Positions 1 to 6,038 of a stretch of 15,721 nt of DNA are shown in pieces. The notes beneath the pieces were generated by a model. It did not search any database. It had not been told where the DNA came from and saw only the letters and a program-made list of their open reading frames with translations. The position numbers were made by a program, and so were the translations under genes. Position 1 is the first letter of the stretch, and every line of letters starts with the position of its first letter. Source of the stretch: an uncultured Eubacteriales bacterium (lineage in GTDB: Bacteria; Bacillota; Clostridia; Oscillospirales; Oscillospiraceae). Location: assembly GCA_905210385.1 (NCBI GenBank), contig CAJLWS010000015.1, positions 1 through 15,721 on the forward strand, written 5' to 3'.

Positions 1-5
1 GCAAG

Positions 6-44
6 GAAAAACGGCAAGCCAGCCTTTACAGGCGGGCTTGCCGT
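6..44 (-). terminator. Intrinsic terminator after xerD
   Basis: Bases 11-20 and 35-44 form a perfect 10-bp stem, with a further short GCC/GGC pairing in the loop. Read on the minus strand, the hairpin is followed by a run of U from the A tract at 7-11. It starts 10 bases after the xerD stop codon, so it closes the spoIIM-xerD unit. Confidence 0.85.
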
Positions 45-54
45 ACACGGTCTG

Positions 55-933
55 TCAGGCCCTGGGATGGGCCTTGATGTACACATCCTTCAGTTTCTGA
101 CTGACAATCTGGGTATAAATCTGAGTGGAAGAAATGTCCGCATGGCCCAGCATCTCCTGGATAGATTTCAGATCAGCGCCATTCTCCAATAGATGCGCGG
201 CAAAGGAATGGCGAAGGGTATGAGGGGTGATATCCTTGCTGATCCCTGCTTTTTCCTGATAATGCTTGACAATTTTCCAAAAACCCTGACGGCTCATCCG
301 TTCGCCATTCATATTGACAAATAGCGCAGATTCCTGCGGGTCTTCCAAAAGCTGCGGCCGAACCTCCTTTGTATATGTCTGCAGCGCCTTGACCGCTCCG
401 CAGTACAGAGGAACAATGCGATCCTTACGTTTTCCGACGCATCGGATAAATCCAAGCGCAAGGTTGATGTCCTGCACGTTCAAAGCAATTAGCTCAGAAA
501 CACGAATTCCGGTCGCATACAGCACCTCGAGCATAGCCTTATCCCTGCAGCCTTTCGCATCAGATGGATCCGGCTGATCCAAAAACAGATCAACCTCTTT
601 ATTCGTCAAGATCGCAGGTAACTTTCGTTCAATCTTAGTGGGAGTAAATCCCTTTGCCGGATTCAAAGGAACGATATGGACACTCTGCATATATCCATAA
701 AAAGATTTGAGTGCGGCAACAGAGCGGACGATAGTCGCATCGGACTTACCATGCTTTCCAAGGTAAAGCGCGTAGCGTTTGATATCCTCTTGGGTAGCTT
801 GAGGCAGTTCCAGACGTTCTCCATTCATCCACTGAGAAAACTGTCGTACATCCCTCATATAGGAACATAGCGTGTTTGCCGCGGCCCCTTTCTCGTGGGC
901 CAACCACTCCTCATAGCCAGCCAGATAATCCAT
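55..933 (-). CDS. xerD: Site-specific tyrosine recombinase XerD
   Basis: Chromosome-dimer-resolving tyrosine recombinase of 292 residues, the normal XerC/XerD length. Residues about 1-90 form the SAM-like core-binding domain and about 105-285 the catalytic domain. The catalytic set is visible: Arg144 in ATGIRVSEL, Lys168 or Lys170 in GKRK, His238 and Arg241 in HTLRH, His264 in LGH and the nucleophile Tyr273 in QIYT. The ATG is preceded by GAGG-type Shine-Dalgarno bases. It lies 23 bases downstream of spoIIM. In Bacillus subtilis spoIIM and xerD (ripX) are also neighbours, which supports the housekeeping XerD rather than a phage integrase. XerC and XerD are hard to separate by sequence alone; neighbourhood decides it here. 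The terminator follows directly. Confidence 0.9.
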   Translation of the reverse strand: MDYLAGYEEWLAHEKGAAANTLCSYMRDVRQFSQWMNGERLELPQATQEDIKRYALYLGKHGKSDATIVRSVAALKSFYGYMQSVHIVPLNPAKGFTPTKIERKLPAILTNKEVDLFLDQPDPSDAKGCRDKAMLEVLYATGIRVSELIALNVQDINLALGFIRCVGKRKDRIVPLYCGAVKALQTYTKEVRPQLLEDPQESALFVNMNGERMSRQGFWKIVKHYQEKAGISKDITPHTLRHSFAAHLLENGADLKSIQEMLGHADISSTQIYTQIVSQKLKDVYIKAHPRA

Positions 934-956
934 CTATCCTCACTACCTCTCTTCTC

Positions 957-1583
957 TCAAAAAGCAAAAAGCCGGGTACAAATTGTGCTCAACAATGCTG
1001 GCATAACCGTCCACTGTAATATCGCTGCAAGGATAAGAAGCCCAGCGGACGGAACCAGTGTGACAACTTTTTGGCGCAACGAAAAAACTGGGTGGTCTCC
1101 ATAAGCTCCAACTCTGCCCAGCGAGGAACGAAACGCGTCACAGCTTATGGCAAACAGAGCCGGGATAACGAGCAGCGCCGGTATCCCAAACGCAACTAAA
1201 GCCGCAAGCATTCCACTACCTCCAAATAGCCGAAGAAACAGCGAAACAGCATAGGAGAGTAAAAAGCCCCGAGCCAATAGAAGCGCGGGAACACAGATCA
1301 CACCCAAGGCAGTAAAGCCAAACACCAGTGCAGCCAAAGGCCATTGCGTCAAGTCCCAGATCACTGTCCAGATTGCGGGCCTCCACCCTTCCTCCAAACT
1401 AACAGACTGAAAATAATTCTGCAAGTAAGCCGACAATTCTGAACTGGCCTCACCAAAAGAGGCAAAAAGCAAACCGGACAGAAGTCCCAGAAAGAAACAT
1501 CCTCCCAAAATCAAGAAAGAAAACAGTTCGCCGTCTCCCTCTAAGCGGCGCACCGTTGCTTTCTTCGTAAAATGGCCTGTCAC
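957..1583 (-). CDS. spoIIM: Stage II sporulation protein M (SpoIIM)
   Basis: Small integral membrane protein of 208 residues (B. subtilis SpoIIM is of similar length). SpoIIM works with SpoIID and SpoIIP in peptidoglycan remodelling during engulfment of the forespore. About five hydrophobic segments can be seen, near residues 21-41, 79-101, 103-120, 123-147 and 173-196; the second carries the small-residue, Gly-rich run typical of the family. I place the start at GTG 1581-1583 because GGGGTG lies 6 bases ahead; a TTG at 1611-1613 would add ten residues without a clear ribosome site. The gene is followed after 23 bases by xerD. Composition is more AT-rich than the genes to the right. Assignment rests on membrane pattern, length and the xerD neighbour. 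Confidence 0.75.
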   Translation of the reverse strand: MTGHFTKKATVRRLEGDGELFSFLILGGCFFLGLLSGLLFASFGEASSELSAYLQNYFQSVSLEEGWRPAIWTVIWDLTQWPLAALVFGFTALGVICVPALLLARGFLLSYAVSLFLRLFGGSGMLAALVAFGIPALLVIPALFAISCDAFRSSLGRVGAYGDHPVFSLRQKVVTLVPSAGLLILAAILQWTVMPALLSTICTRLFAF

Positions 1584-1658
1584 GACAATCACCCCGAGAC
1601 AAAGCCTATGCAAATGCGCAACCCTTTATGCCTTTCTCTACAGTTAACGGTAACACCT

Positions 1659-1687
1659 AATATAGCCCACTTTTCAAGGAAACGCAA
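1659..1687 (-). promoter_or_regulatory. Promoter of the spoIIM-xerD operon
   Basis: On the minus strand TTGCGT (1682-1687) and TATATT (1659-1664) are separated by exactly 17 bases, giving a SigA-like promoter with a good -10 and a weak -35. It lies about 75 bases upstream of the spoIIM start. The region behind it (1700-1760) is very AT-rich and could act as an UP element. A forespore or mother-cell sigma factor site was not recognised. Confidence 0.5.
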
Positions 1688-1797
1688 GTGTTTTCGAGGA
1701 ATTTTCTGCCCCAAATTTTTTATCTACATGTTTTATGTAAATTTAATTATGTAAACGCTTGAACCAAGGGGGCTGGACACGCTTCATATTGAGCAGC

Positions 1798-1839
1798 AGA
1801 AATAGGAGCCACACAAGATCTTGTGTGGCTCCTATTTCT
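1798..1839. terminator. 42-bp perfect palindrome, probable terminator of scfB
   Basis: Bases 1798-1818 are the exact reverse complement of 1819-1839, giving a stem of up to 21 bp centred on AGATCT with almost no loop. The outer arms read AGAAATAG / CTATTTCT, so either strand ends in a U-rich stretch. It sits 33 bases after the scfB stop codon and is best explained as its rho-independent terminator, able to work in both directions. No separate long U tract follows it. Confidence 0.7.
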
Positions 1840-1871
1840 ACCTAAAAAGTATTTTTTGTGAAAATATAGGC

Positions 1872-3236
1872 TTATTCGTCTTTCTGCATGCAGGCCTTCA
1901 TGGCGATGGCACACTCTAAGCGCTTGCGCTGCATCTGGCAGCCGAGCTCATTAGGGATCTTAATGTCGCCGTTAACCAGTAGGTTGGACGCTGAGCATCC
2001 TCCACTGCAGTAGAACTTCGCCCAGCAATCCTGGCAGACAGGACGGCTGTAGATGTTCAGCCCGGCAAACTTGCGGGACAGCTCCATATCAAAGCTCCCA
2101 TCCCACACATTTCCCATGAGGTAGTCCTCGTTGCCCACGAACTGATGACAGGGATAGAGGTCGCCGTCCGGGGTGACGGCCACATACTCACATCCAGCTC
2201 CGCACCCCCGCAGCCGCTTGATGACGCAGGGTCCCTGGGACAGATCCACATTGAAGTGGAAAAAGTTCACGTCGTCCCGCTTCAGAAGCTCCTCCGCCAG
2301 CCGCTCATACTCCTCCAAGATGGTCGGCAGATCCTCCTCCCGTAAGGTATAGCTGCAGTCGGGACCGCCCACAACGGGCTCTACTGAGACATGGCGGAAC
2401 CCCTGGTTGGCGATGTGCAGCACGTCGGCGGCGAAGTCCCGGTTATAGCGGGTGAAGGTGCCCCGCAGGTAGTAGTCCTTCTCCCCCCTGCCGGCCACCA
2501 GCTTCTGAAACTTCGGGAGGATGACGTCGTAGCTGCCGGTGCCCGCAACCGTCTTTCGCATGCAGTCGTTGACTTCCGGTCGGCCATCCAGAGACAGTAC
2601 CGCGTTGGACATCTCCTCGTTAATGTACACGATGTTCTCGTCGTTGAGCAGCACGCCGTTGGTGGTGATGGTGAAGCGGAAGCTCTTATTGTGCTCCTTC
2701 TCCAGAGACCGGGCGTACTCCACCGTGGCCTTGACGGTGTCCATGGCCATCAGCGGCTCGCCGCCGAAGAAGTCCACCTCGATATTGCGGCGGTTCCCGG
2801 ATCGCCGGATCACAAAGTCAATGGCCTTCTTGGCCGTATCGATATCCATGGTCATGCGCTTGCCGGTTCCAAAGTCCCCAGTGGAGGCAAAGCAGTACTG
2901 GCACCGCAGGTTGCAGTCGTGGGACACGTGGAGACACAGGGCCTTGACCGGGGCGTCCTTCTGCATGAGCACGGCGGCCTCGGGATCCAGGTAGCTGTCG
3001 TCTGTGAACAGCAGCCCCTTGTCCTGCAGTTCCCGCAGCTCCAACCAAGCGGTCTGGACCGCTTCTCTCCCACAGCCTTCCAGCCTGTCAAATACCCACT
3101 GGGGGCACGCCCCATCAGGGACGCCGTCCTCCAACAGGTTGAGCACGTCATAGGCGGTCTTGTCCAGAATATGTACGGCGCCGCTGTATACGTCTACGGC
3201 GATATTGACGCCGAGACATTGGAATGTATGAACCAT
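1872..3236 (-). CDS. scfB: SCIFF thioether-forming radical SAM maturase (ScfB)
   Basis: Radical SAM enzyme of 454 residues that installs a Cys-to-Thr thioether bridge in the SCIFF precursor encoded just upstream. Residues about 1-80 resemble a PqqD-like RiPP recognition element that holds the leader. The radical SAM cluster motif is Cys108, Cys112 and Cys115 (CNLRCQYC), and FFGGEPL at 156-162 is the SAM-binding GGE motif. The C-terminal SPASM/auxiliary cluster region is rich in cysteines (337, 345, 349, 363, 401, 404, 410, 414, 433) as expected for two extra 4Fe-4S clusters. I use ATG 3236, which gives the family N-terminus (MVHTFQCLGVNI); an upstream ATG at 3335 would run through the attenuator and overlap scfA. 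A purine-rich AAGGA precedes the chosen start. Family identity is very secure from motif layout and the adjacent precursor. Confidence 0.95.
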   Translation of the reverse strand: MVHTFQCLGVNIAVDVYSGAVHILDKTAYDVLNLLEDGVPDGACPQWVFDRLEGCGREAVQTAWLELRELQDKGLLFTDDSYLDPEAAVLMQKDAPVKALCLHVSHDCNLRCQYCFASTGDFGTGKRMTMDIDTAKKAIDFVIRRSGNRRNIEVDFFGGEPLMAMDTVKATVEYARSLEKEHNKSFRFTITTNGVLLNDENIVYINEEMSNAVLSLDGRPEVNDCMRKTVAGTGSYDVILPKFQKLVAGRGEKDYYLRGTFTRYNRDFAADVLHIANQGFRHVSVEPVVGGPDCSYTLREEDLPTILEEYERLAEELLKRDDVNFFHFNVDLSQGPCVIKRLRGCGAGCEYVAVTPDGDLYPCHQFVGNEDYLMGNVWDGSFDMELSRKFAGLNIYSRPVCQDCWAKFYCSGGCSASNLLVNGDIKIPNELGCQMQRKRLECAIAMKACMQKDE

Positions 3237-3270
3237 CGGTTTTTCCTTCCCCTTTTTGGGCTCCACACAG

Positions 3271-3297
3271 AAAAAGGGTGGGACATGCCCACCCTTT
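3271..3297 (-). terminator. Hairpin attenuator between scfA and scfB
   Basis: Bases 3273-3282 and 3288-3297 form a perfect 10-bp stem with a 5-base loop. Read on the minus strand it ends in TTTTTCT, so it is a short intrinsic terminator lying 20 bases after the scfA stop and 35 bases before the scfB start. No separate promoter for scfB is visible, so scfB must be made by read-through. The expected effect is more precursor peptide than enzyme, as seen in other RiPP operons. Confidence 0.75.
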
Positions 3298-3316
3298 CTG
3301 GAGCTCATTGACAGTT

Positions 3317-3460
3317 TTATTTCTGATTCTCGCACTTCTGGTTAGCCACCGTGCAGGAGGTTTTGCAGGCGGACTGACAAGAAGTCTGGCACTCGCCGCA
3401 ACCGCCGTGAGCGGCGCTGTTTTTCAGGGTGGCGCCATTGAGCGTCTTAATATGAGTCAT
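3317..3460 (-). CDS. scfA: SCIFF ranthipeptide precursor (six Cys in forty-five)
   Basis: Ribosomally made peptide of 47 residues, starting MTHIKTLNGATLKNSA and ending KCENQK. It has exactly six cysteines, at 21, 24, 28, 32, 36 and 43, the hallmark of the SCIFF family of Clostridia. In studied members the maturase joins a Cys to the alpha carbon of a Thr five residues on; here Cys32 and Thr37 have that spacing and position. Residues 1-20 would be the leader bound by the maturase. GGAGG lies 8 bases before the ATG; another in-frame ATG five codons upstream is less likely because the Shine-Dalgarno overlaps it and family members start at MxHIKT. Its own promoter lies just upstream. No protease or exporter gene is present nearby. 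Function of mature SCIFF peptides is not settled; signalling has been proposed. Confidence 0.96.
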   Translation of the reverse strand: MTHIKTLNGATLKNSAAHGGCGECQTSCQSACKTSCTVANQKCENQK

Positions 3461-3492
3461 GGGTTCTCCCTCCATTCCTTTGAGTTATTTCT

Positions 3493-3521
3493 ATCTTACC
3501 ATAGCTCCAGCCCTGTTTCAA
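3493..3521 (-). promoter_or_regulatory. Promoter of scfA
   Basis: On the minus strand TTGAAA (3516-3521) and TAAGAT (3493-3498) are spaced by 17 bases, a SigA-like promoter about 33 bases upstream of the scfA start codon. The -35 box overlaps the yaaA stop codon region. It would let scfA be expressed apart from bcp-yaaA read-through. Confidence 0.6.
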
Positions 3522-4321
3522 GGTCTACTTTGCAAGTCCCTCTTCGGCTCTTCCACCGCAGGCGCGTTTTTCTCCGGCGGCCGCCGAAGAAAGGTATAGG
3601 TGCTCCCGTTGGAACGCTCCCAGGAAAACCGGTAATCCAGGCGGTCGAAAGCCCGGATGTCCTCCGGCGCAGTGATCCGGCGCTCCGCCATGAAACGTAC
3701 CATCTCCCCTCTGGCCATCTTGCACAGGGTACCCTTTTCCACAATCTTCCCGTTCTGCTCCTCACCGAAAATACAGGTGATCAGCCGGGTGCCCGGCTTC
3801 TGATGCCTGGAAATGCAGATGCTGTACTCCTTGGAGGCAAGATTCACGACACAGTCTGTCTCACAGTAGAGCTCCTCAGCTAAGCTTCCACCCCAGAACT
3901 CATACAGGTCCTTTGCCTGACCCACCCGCAGCTTGGCCTGCATCTCTAGCCGATAGGGGATCACCCCGTCGAAGGGACGGAGTACGCCGTACAGCCCGGA
4001 GAGGATGCGAAGATGCTCCTGTATATAGTCAAACTGGTCTTCGGTGAAGACGCCGGGGGCCATATACTGGTACTGGATGCCCTCATAGGCCAGGATGGCG
4101 GGAGCCAGCGGCCGCCGGGGATCCAGGATCCGGAGCCGCTCCATGTTCTGCCCGGCGATCCGGTCGTTGCACTTCCAGAGAGCCTGCAGCTCCTCCCCGG
4201 ACATAGATCGCAGTTCGGCATAGAGAACCTCGGCTCTGGGAAGCAGCCGGGGCAGCTCCCGCCAGGGCAGGTCGTCCCCGTTCGCCCGCATCTTTTTGGC
4301 CGGTGAGATCAGGATCCGCAT
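3518..4321 (-). CDS. yaaA: Peroxide stress protein YaaA (UPF0246/DUF328)
   Basis: Cytoplasmic protein of 267 residues. The N-terminus MRILISPAKKM is the family signature, and further family blocks are visible: GLYGVLRPFDGVIPYRLEM near residues 112-130, the AKDLYEFWG block just after, VVNLASKEYS near 158-167 and the KGTLCKMARGEMVRF segment near 197-211. In Escherichia coli YaaA lowers intracellular free iron during hydrogen peroxide stress. The last 20-odd residues, rich in Pro, Glu and Lys, look like an unconserved tail. The start codon lies inside the end of bcp (13-base overlap), so the two are translationally coupled and probably work together in peroxide defence. No terminator separates it from scfA. 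Confidence 0.93.
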   Translation of the reverse strand: MRILISPAKKMRANGDDLPWRELPRLLPRAEVLYAELRSMSGEELQALWKCNDRIAGQNMERLRILDPRRPLAPAILAYEGIQYQYMAPGVFTEDQFDYIQEHLRILSGLYGVLRPFDGVIPYRLEMQAKLRVGQAKDLYEFWGGSLAEELYCETDCVVNLASKEYSICISRHQKPGTRLITCIFGEEQNGKIVEKGTLCKMARGEMVRFMAERRITAPEDIRAFDRLDYRFSWERSNGSTYTFLRRPPEKNAPAVEEPKRDLQSRP

Positions 4322-4779
4322 GGCTCTGAGAGAAAGCCCAGGATCTCCTGCGCGTTGCTGTCCGGCTTCACCTTAGGCATGACCTTTATAATAACGCCTT
4401 GCTCATCGATGAGATAGGTGGAACGAACCACCCCCATACTCACCTTGCCGTAGAGCTTCTTCTCCTGCCAGACGCCATAGGCCTGGATGGCCCGCAGTTC
4501 CGGGTCGGACAGGAGGATAAAGGGCAGCTCGTATTTCTGGGCGAACTTCAAGTGGGAGACCACGGAATCTTTACTGACGCCGATAACCACCACGTTTCTC
4601 GCCTGAAATCCCGGGTAGCTCTGGGCGAAGGCGCAGGCCTGCCGGGTACAGCCCGGAGTGTTGTCCTTGGGATAGAAATAGAGTACCACTTTCTTCCCCG
4701 CGAAATCAGACAGACTAACCAGATTCCCGTTCTGATCCGGCAGCGTAAACGCGGGGGCCTGAGTGCCGACCTCCAGCAT
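4309..4779 (-). CDS. bcp: Thioredoxin-dependent peroxiredoxin (Bcp/PrxQ type)
   Basis: Thiol peroxidase of 156 residues that reduces hydrogen peroxide and organic hydroperoxides using thioredoxin. The peroxidatic Cys lies in the DNTPGCT motif (residue 44 with this start) and the resolving Cys five residues later, the CxxxxC arrangement of atypical 2-Cys Bcp enzymes. A conserved Arg sits in the VVRSTYLID strand. Two ATG codons compete: 4788 and 4779. AAAGGAG (4789-4795) touches the first but is 9 bases from the second, so I choose 4779, which also gives the usual MLEVGTQAPAF start. It is the first gene of a bcp-yaaA operon with a good promoter upstream; its end overlaps yaaA. Confidence 0.93.
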   Translation of the reverse strand: MLEVGTQAPAFTLPDQNGNLVSLSDFAGKKVVLYFYPKDNTPGCTRQACAFAQSYPGFQARNVVVIGVSKDSVVSHLKFAQKYELPFILLSDPELRAIQAYGVWQEKKLYGKVSMGVVRSTYLIDEQGVIIKVMPKVKPDSNAQEILGFLSEPCGS

Positions 4780-4820
4780 CGAAACCATCTCCTTTGTTCG
4801 GTGAAATCATCCTCGTTCTT

Positions 4821-4840
4821 CTCCGCTGAGCACAGCGGAG
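4821..4840 (-). promoter_or_regulatory. Hairpin at the 5' end of the bcp mRNA
   Basis: CTCCGCTG (4821-4828) and CAGCGGAG (4833-4840) form a perfect 8-bp stem with a 4-base loop. It starts about 10 bases after the -10 box, so it lies at the extreme 5' end of the predicted transcript or at the DNA initial transcribed region. It may stabilise the mRNA or be an operator; it does not match the PerR box consensus. Confidence 0.45.
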
Positions 4841-4849
4841 GTTGGTGCC

Positions 4850-4878
4850 ATTATACTACAGATCGCGCCGACAACCAA
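4850..4878 (-). promoter_or_regulatory. Promoter of bcp-yaaA
   Basis: On the minus strand TTGGTT (4873-4878) and a perfect TATAAT (4850-4855) are 17 bases apart, giving a SigA-type promoter. The start codon of bcp is about 70 bases downstream, leaving a leader that holds an 8-bp hairpin. The -35 box is directly next to the T tract of the cotJC terminator. Confidence 0.7.
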
Positions 4879-4880
4879 GC

Positions 4881-4912
4881 AAAAAAATCGGCCGCCTCAA
4901 AGGAGGCGGCCG
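4881..4912 (-). terminator. Strong intrinsic terminator after cotJC
   Basis: Bases 4889-4898 and 4903-4912 pair as a perfect 10-bp GC-rich stem with loop AAAG, followed on the minus strand by A and seven T. It begins 20 bases after the cotJC stop codon and insulates the bcp promoter from the spore coat operon. Confidence 0.93.
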
Positions 4913-4931
4913 GCAAAAAGCAGATGGCGGT

Positions 4932-5528
4932 TCAGCGGTCGAACGCCGGGTTCATATAGTACACGTTCTTCTGGTCCATCCGCGCCTTGGCCAGCTCGAT
5001 GGCCTCCCCGAAACGCTGGAAATGGACGATCTCCCGCTCCCGCAGGAAGCGGATGACATCGTTGACGTCGGGGTCGTCGGACAGGCGCAGGATATTGTCG
5101 TAGGTAACCCGGGCCTTCTGCTCAGCGGCCAGATCCTCCGTCAGGTCGGCGATCACATCCCCCTTCACCGCCAGGGCGGCGGCGCTGAAGGGAAAACCGG
5201 AGGCGGCGGTGGGGTAGACACCGGCGGTATGATCGACGAAATAGGCGTCAAAGCCCGCCGATTTGATCTGCTCGTCGCTGAGCTTCCGGGTCAGCTGATG
5301 GACGATGGCCCCGATCATCTCCAGGTGACCCAGCTCCTCCGTCCCAATGTCGGTCAGAAGCCCTTTCAGCTCGGGATAGGGCATGGCATACCGCTGGCTG
5401 AGGTAGCGCAGGGAAGCGCCCAGCTCCCCGTCCGGGCCGCCGTATTGAGAGATGATGAGGGCAGCCAGCTTTGGGTTGCAGTTCTTGATCCGCACTGGAT
5501 ACTGCAGCTTCTTTTCATAGACAAACAT
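4932..5528 (-). CDS. cotJC: Spore coat protein CotJC, manganese catalase family
   Basis: Ferritin-like manganese-catalase-type protein of 198 residues, close to B. subtilis CotJC in length. All five residues expected as di-manganese ligands are in place: Glu35, Glu65, His68, Glu136 and His169. CotJC is a coat component made in the mother cell, and clostridial relatives have been linked to peroxide breakdown. Its ATG directly follows the TAG stop of the upstream gene, so translation is coupled; a GGGAGGG tract lies 9-15 bases ahead. The protein ends in a Tyr-Tyr-Met-Asn-Pro tail. A strong terminator follows. Confidence 0.94.
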   Translation of the reverse strand: MFVYEKKLQYPVRIKNCNPKLAALIISQYGGPDGELGASLRYLSQRYAMPYPELKGLLTDIGTEELGHLEMIGAIVHQLTRKLSDEQIKSAGFDAYFVDHTAGVYPTAASGFPFSAAALAVKGDVIADLTEDLAAEQKARVTYDNILRLSDDPDVNDVIRFLREREIVHFQRFGEAIELAKARMDQKNVYYMNPAFDR

Positions 5529-5990
5529 CTATTTCATCCCTCCCTCTTTGCGGTACTCCCAAGGCCATGGATCCTTCAGCCAGGTATAGGTCCCGTTCTG
5601 AACCGCGTTTCTCTGGGTCAGTGGTCCATACATGGCCTCATAGCGGCGCCTGCCCTCCTCGGCAAGCCTGGTGTATTGCTGGAAGAGCTGGAGCGCTTCC
5701 TCGTCATCCTGGTGGGTGTCCAGATAGAGCCCCAGTTCGGTGATCACAAAGTTCAGAGCCTGCAGCTCGGCAGCGGCACCCTCCGGAAGAGAGCCGGACC
5801 GCGGGCTCACATGGAACGGGAGGTTGAGCCCCGGAAACAGCGTCCCGGCGGCCAGGGCTTCCGCCCGGTCGTACGTTTCACTCCCCTTCTGCTGGAAGGG
5901 GACAAAGGGAACCGCCAGCGGGGCGCAGGGGGACAGGGTGCCCTGCCCGTCCCCGCATGGGCGGGAATTTGGCATGGTGTCGGAATGCAA
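5529..5990 (-). CDS. cotJB: Spore coat CotJA-CotJB fusion protein
   Basis: Protein of 153 residues joining two coat families normally made from separate genes. Residues about 25-61 match CotJA (PFVPFQ, then EALAAGTLFPGLNLPF). Residues about 74-146 match CotJB (LQALNFVITELGLYLDTHQD, YEAMYGPLT and the terminal DPWPWEY). The linker, about residues 62-73, holds no Met codon or clear ribosome site. I choose TTG 5988-5990 as start because AAGGAGG lies exactly 8 bases upstream; a GTG at 6035 would add 15 residues without a ribosome site, and an ATG at residue 6 is too far from it. The gene leads a two-gene operon and abuts cotJC. The N-terminal 24 residues are Pro/Cys/Gly-rich and unlike either family. 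A sequencing frameshift cannot fully be excluded but the frame is clean throughout. Confidence 0.85.
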   Translation of the reverse strand: MHSDTMPNSRPCGDGQGTLSPCAPLAVPFVPFQQKGSETYDRAEALAAGTLFPGLNLPFHVSPRSGSLPEGAAAELQALNFVITELGLYLDTHQDDEEALQLFQQYTRLAEEGRRRYEAMYGPLTQRNAVQNGTYTWLKDPWPWEYRKEGGMK

Positions 5991-5998
5991 GTATATCG

Positions 5999-6005
5999 CC
6001 TCCTT
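5999..6005 (-). promoter_or_regulatory. Shine-Dalgarno site fixing a TTG start for cotJA-cotJB
   Basis: AAGGAGG on the minus strand is a near-perfect anti-16S match and sits 8 bases before TTG at 5988-5990. Neither the upstream GTG (6033-6035) nor the downstream ATG (5973-5975) has a ribosome site at workable distance, so this decides the start. Confidence 0.8.
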
Positions 6006-6019
6006 GCATGAAACTGGTT

Positions 6020-6034
6020 TGACAGAGACTGTCA
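6020..6034. repeat. 15-bp dyad in the cotJ-bga intergenic region
   Basis: TGACAG and CTGTCA flank the three bases AGA as a perfect 6-3-6 inverted repeat. It lies 29 bases upstream of the cotJA-cotJB start and 72 bases upstream of the beta-galactosidase -35 box. It could be an operator or a leader hairpin; no regulator gene is nearby to match it to. Confidence 0.4.
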
Positions 6035-6038
6035 CTCC

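Noticed and set aside
55..933. Tyrosine recombinase as the integrase of a mobile element
   Set aside because: Length, motifs and the spoIIM neighbour fit the housekeeping XerD; no tRNA, attachment repeats or phage genes nearby.
1798..1839. CRISPR-like repeat
   Set aside because: Single palindrome without regularly spaced copies or cas genes.
2391..3311. 306-codon open frame on the plus strand opposite scfB
   Set aside because: Antisense to a motif-perfect radical SAM gene, low-complexity His/Val/Gly-rich product without a recognisable family or ribosome site; a by-product of GC-biased codons.
3237..3335. Upstream ATG giving scfB 33 extra residues
   Set aside because: The added stretch is encoded by the attenuator hairpin and overlaps the end of scfA; family proteins start at the MVHTF position.
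4842..6011. 389-codon plus-strand open frame opposite cotJC and cotJA-cotJB
   Set aside because: It runs across the terminator and both coat genes on the other strand; product resembles no family and it arises from GC-rich third positions.
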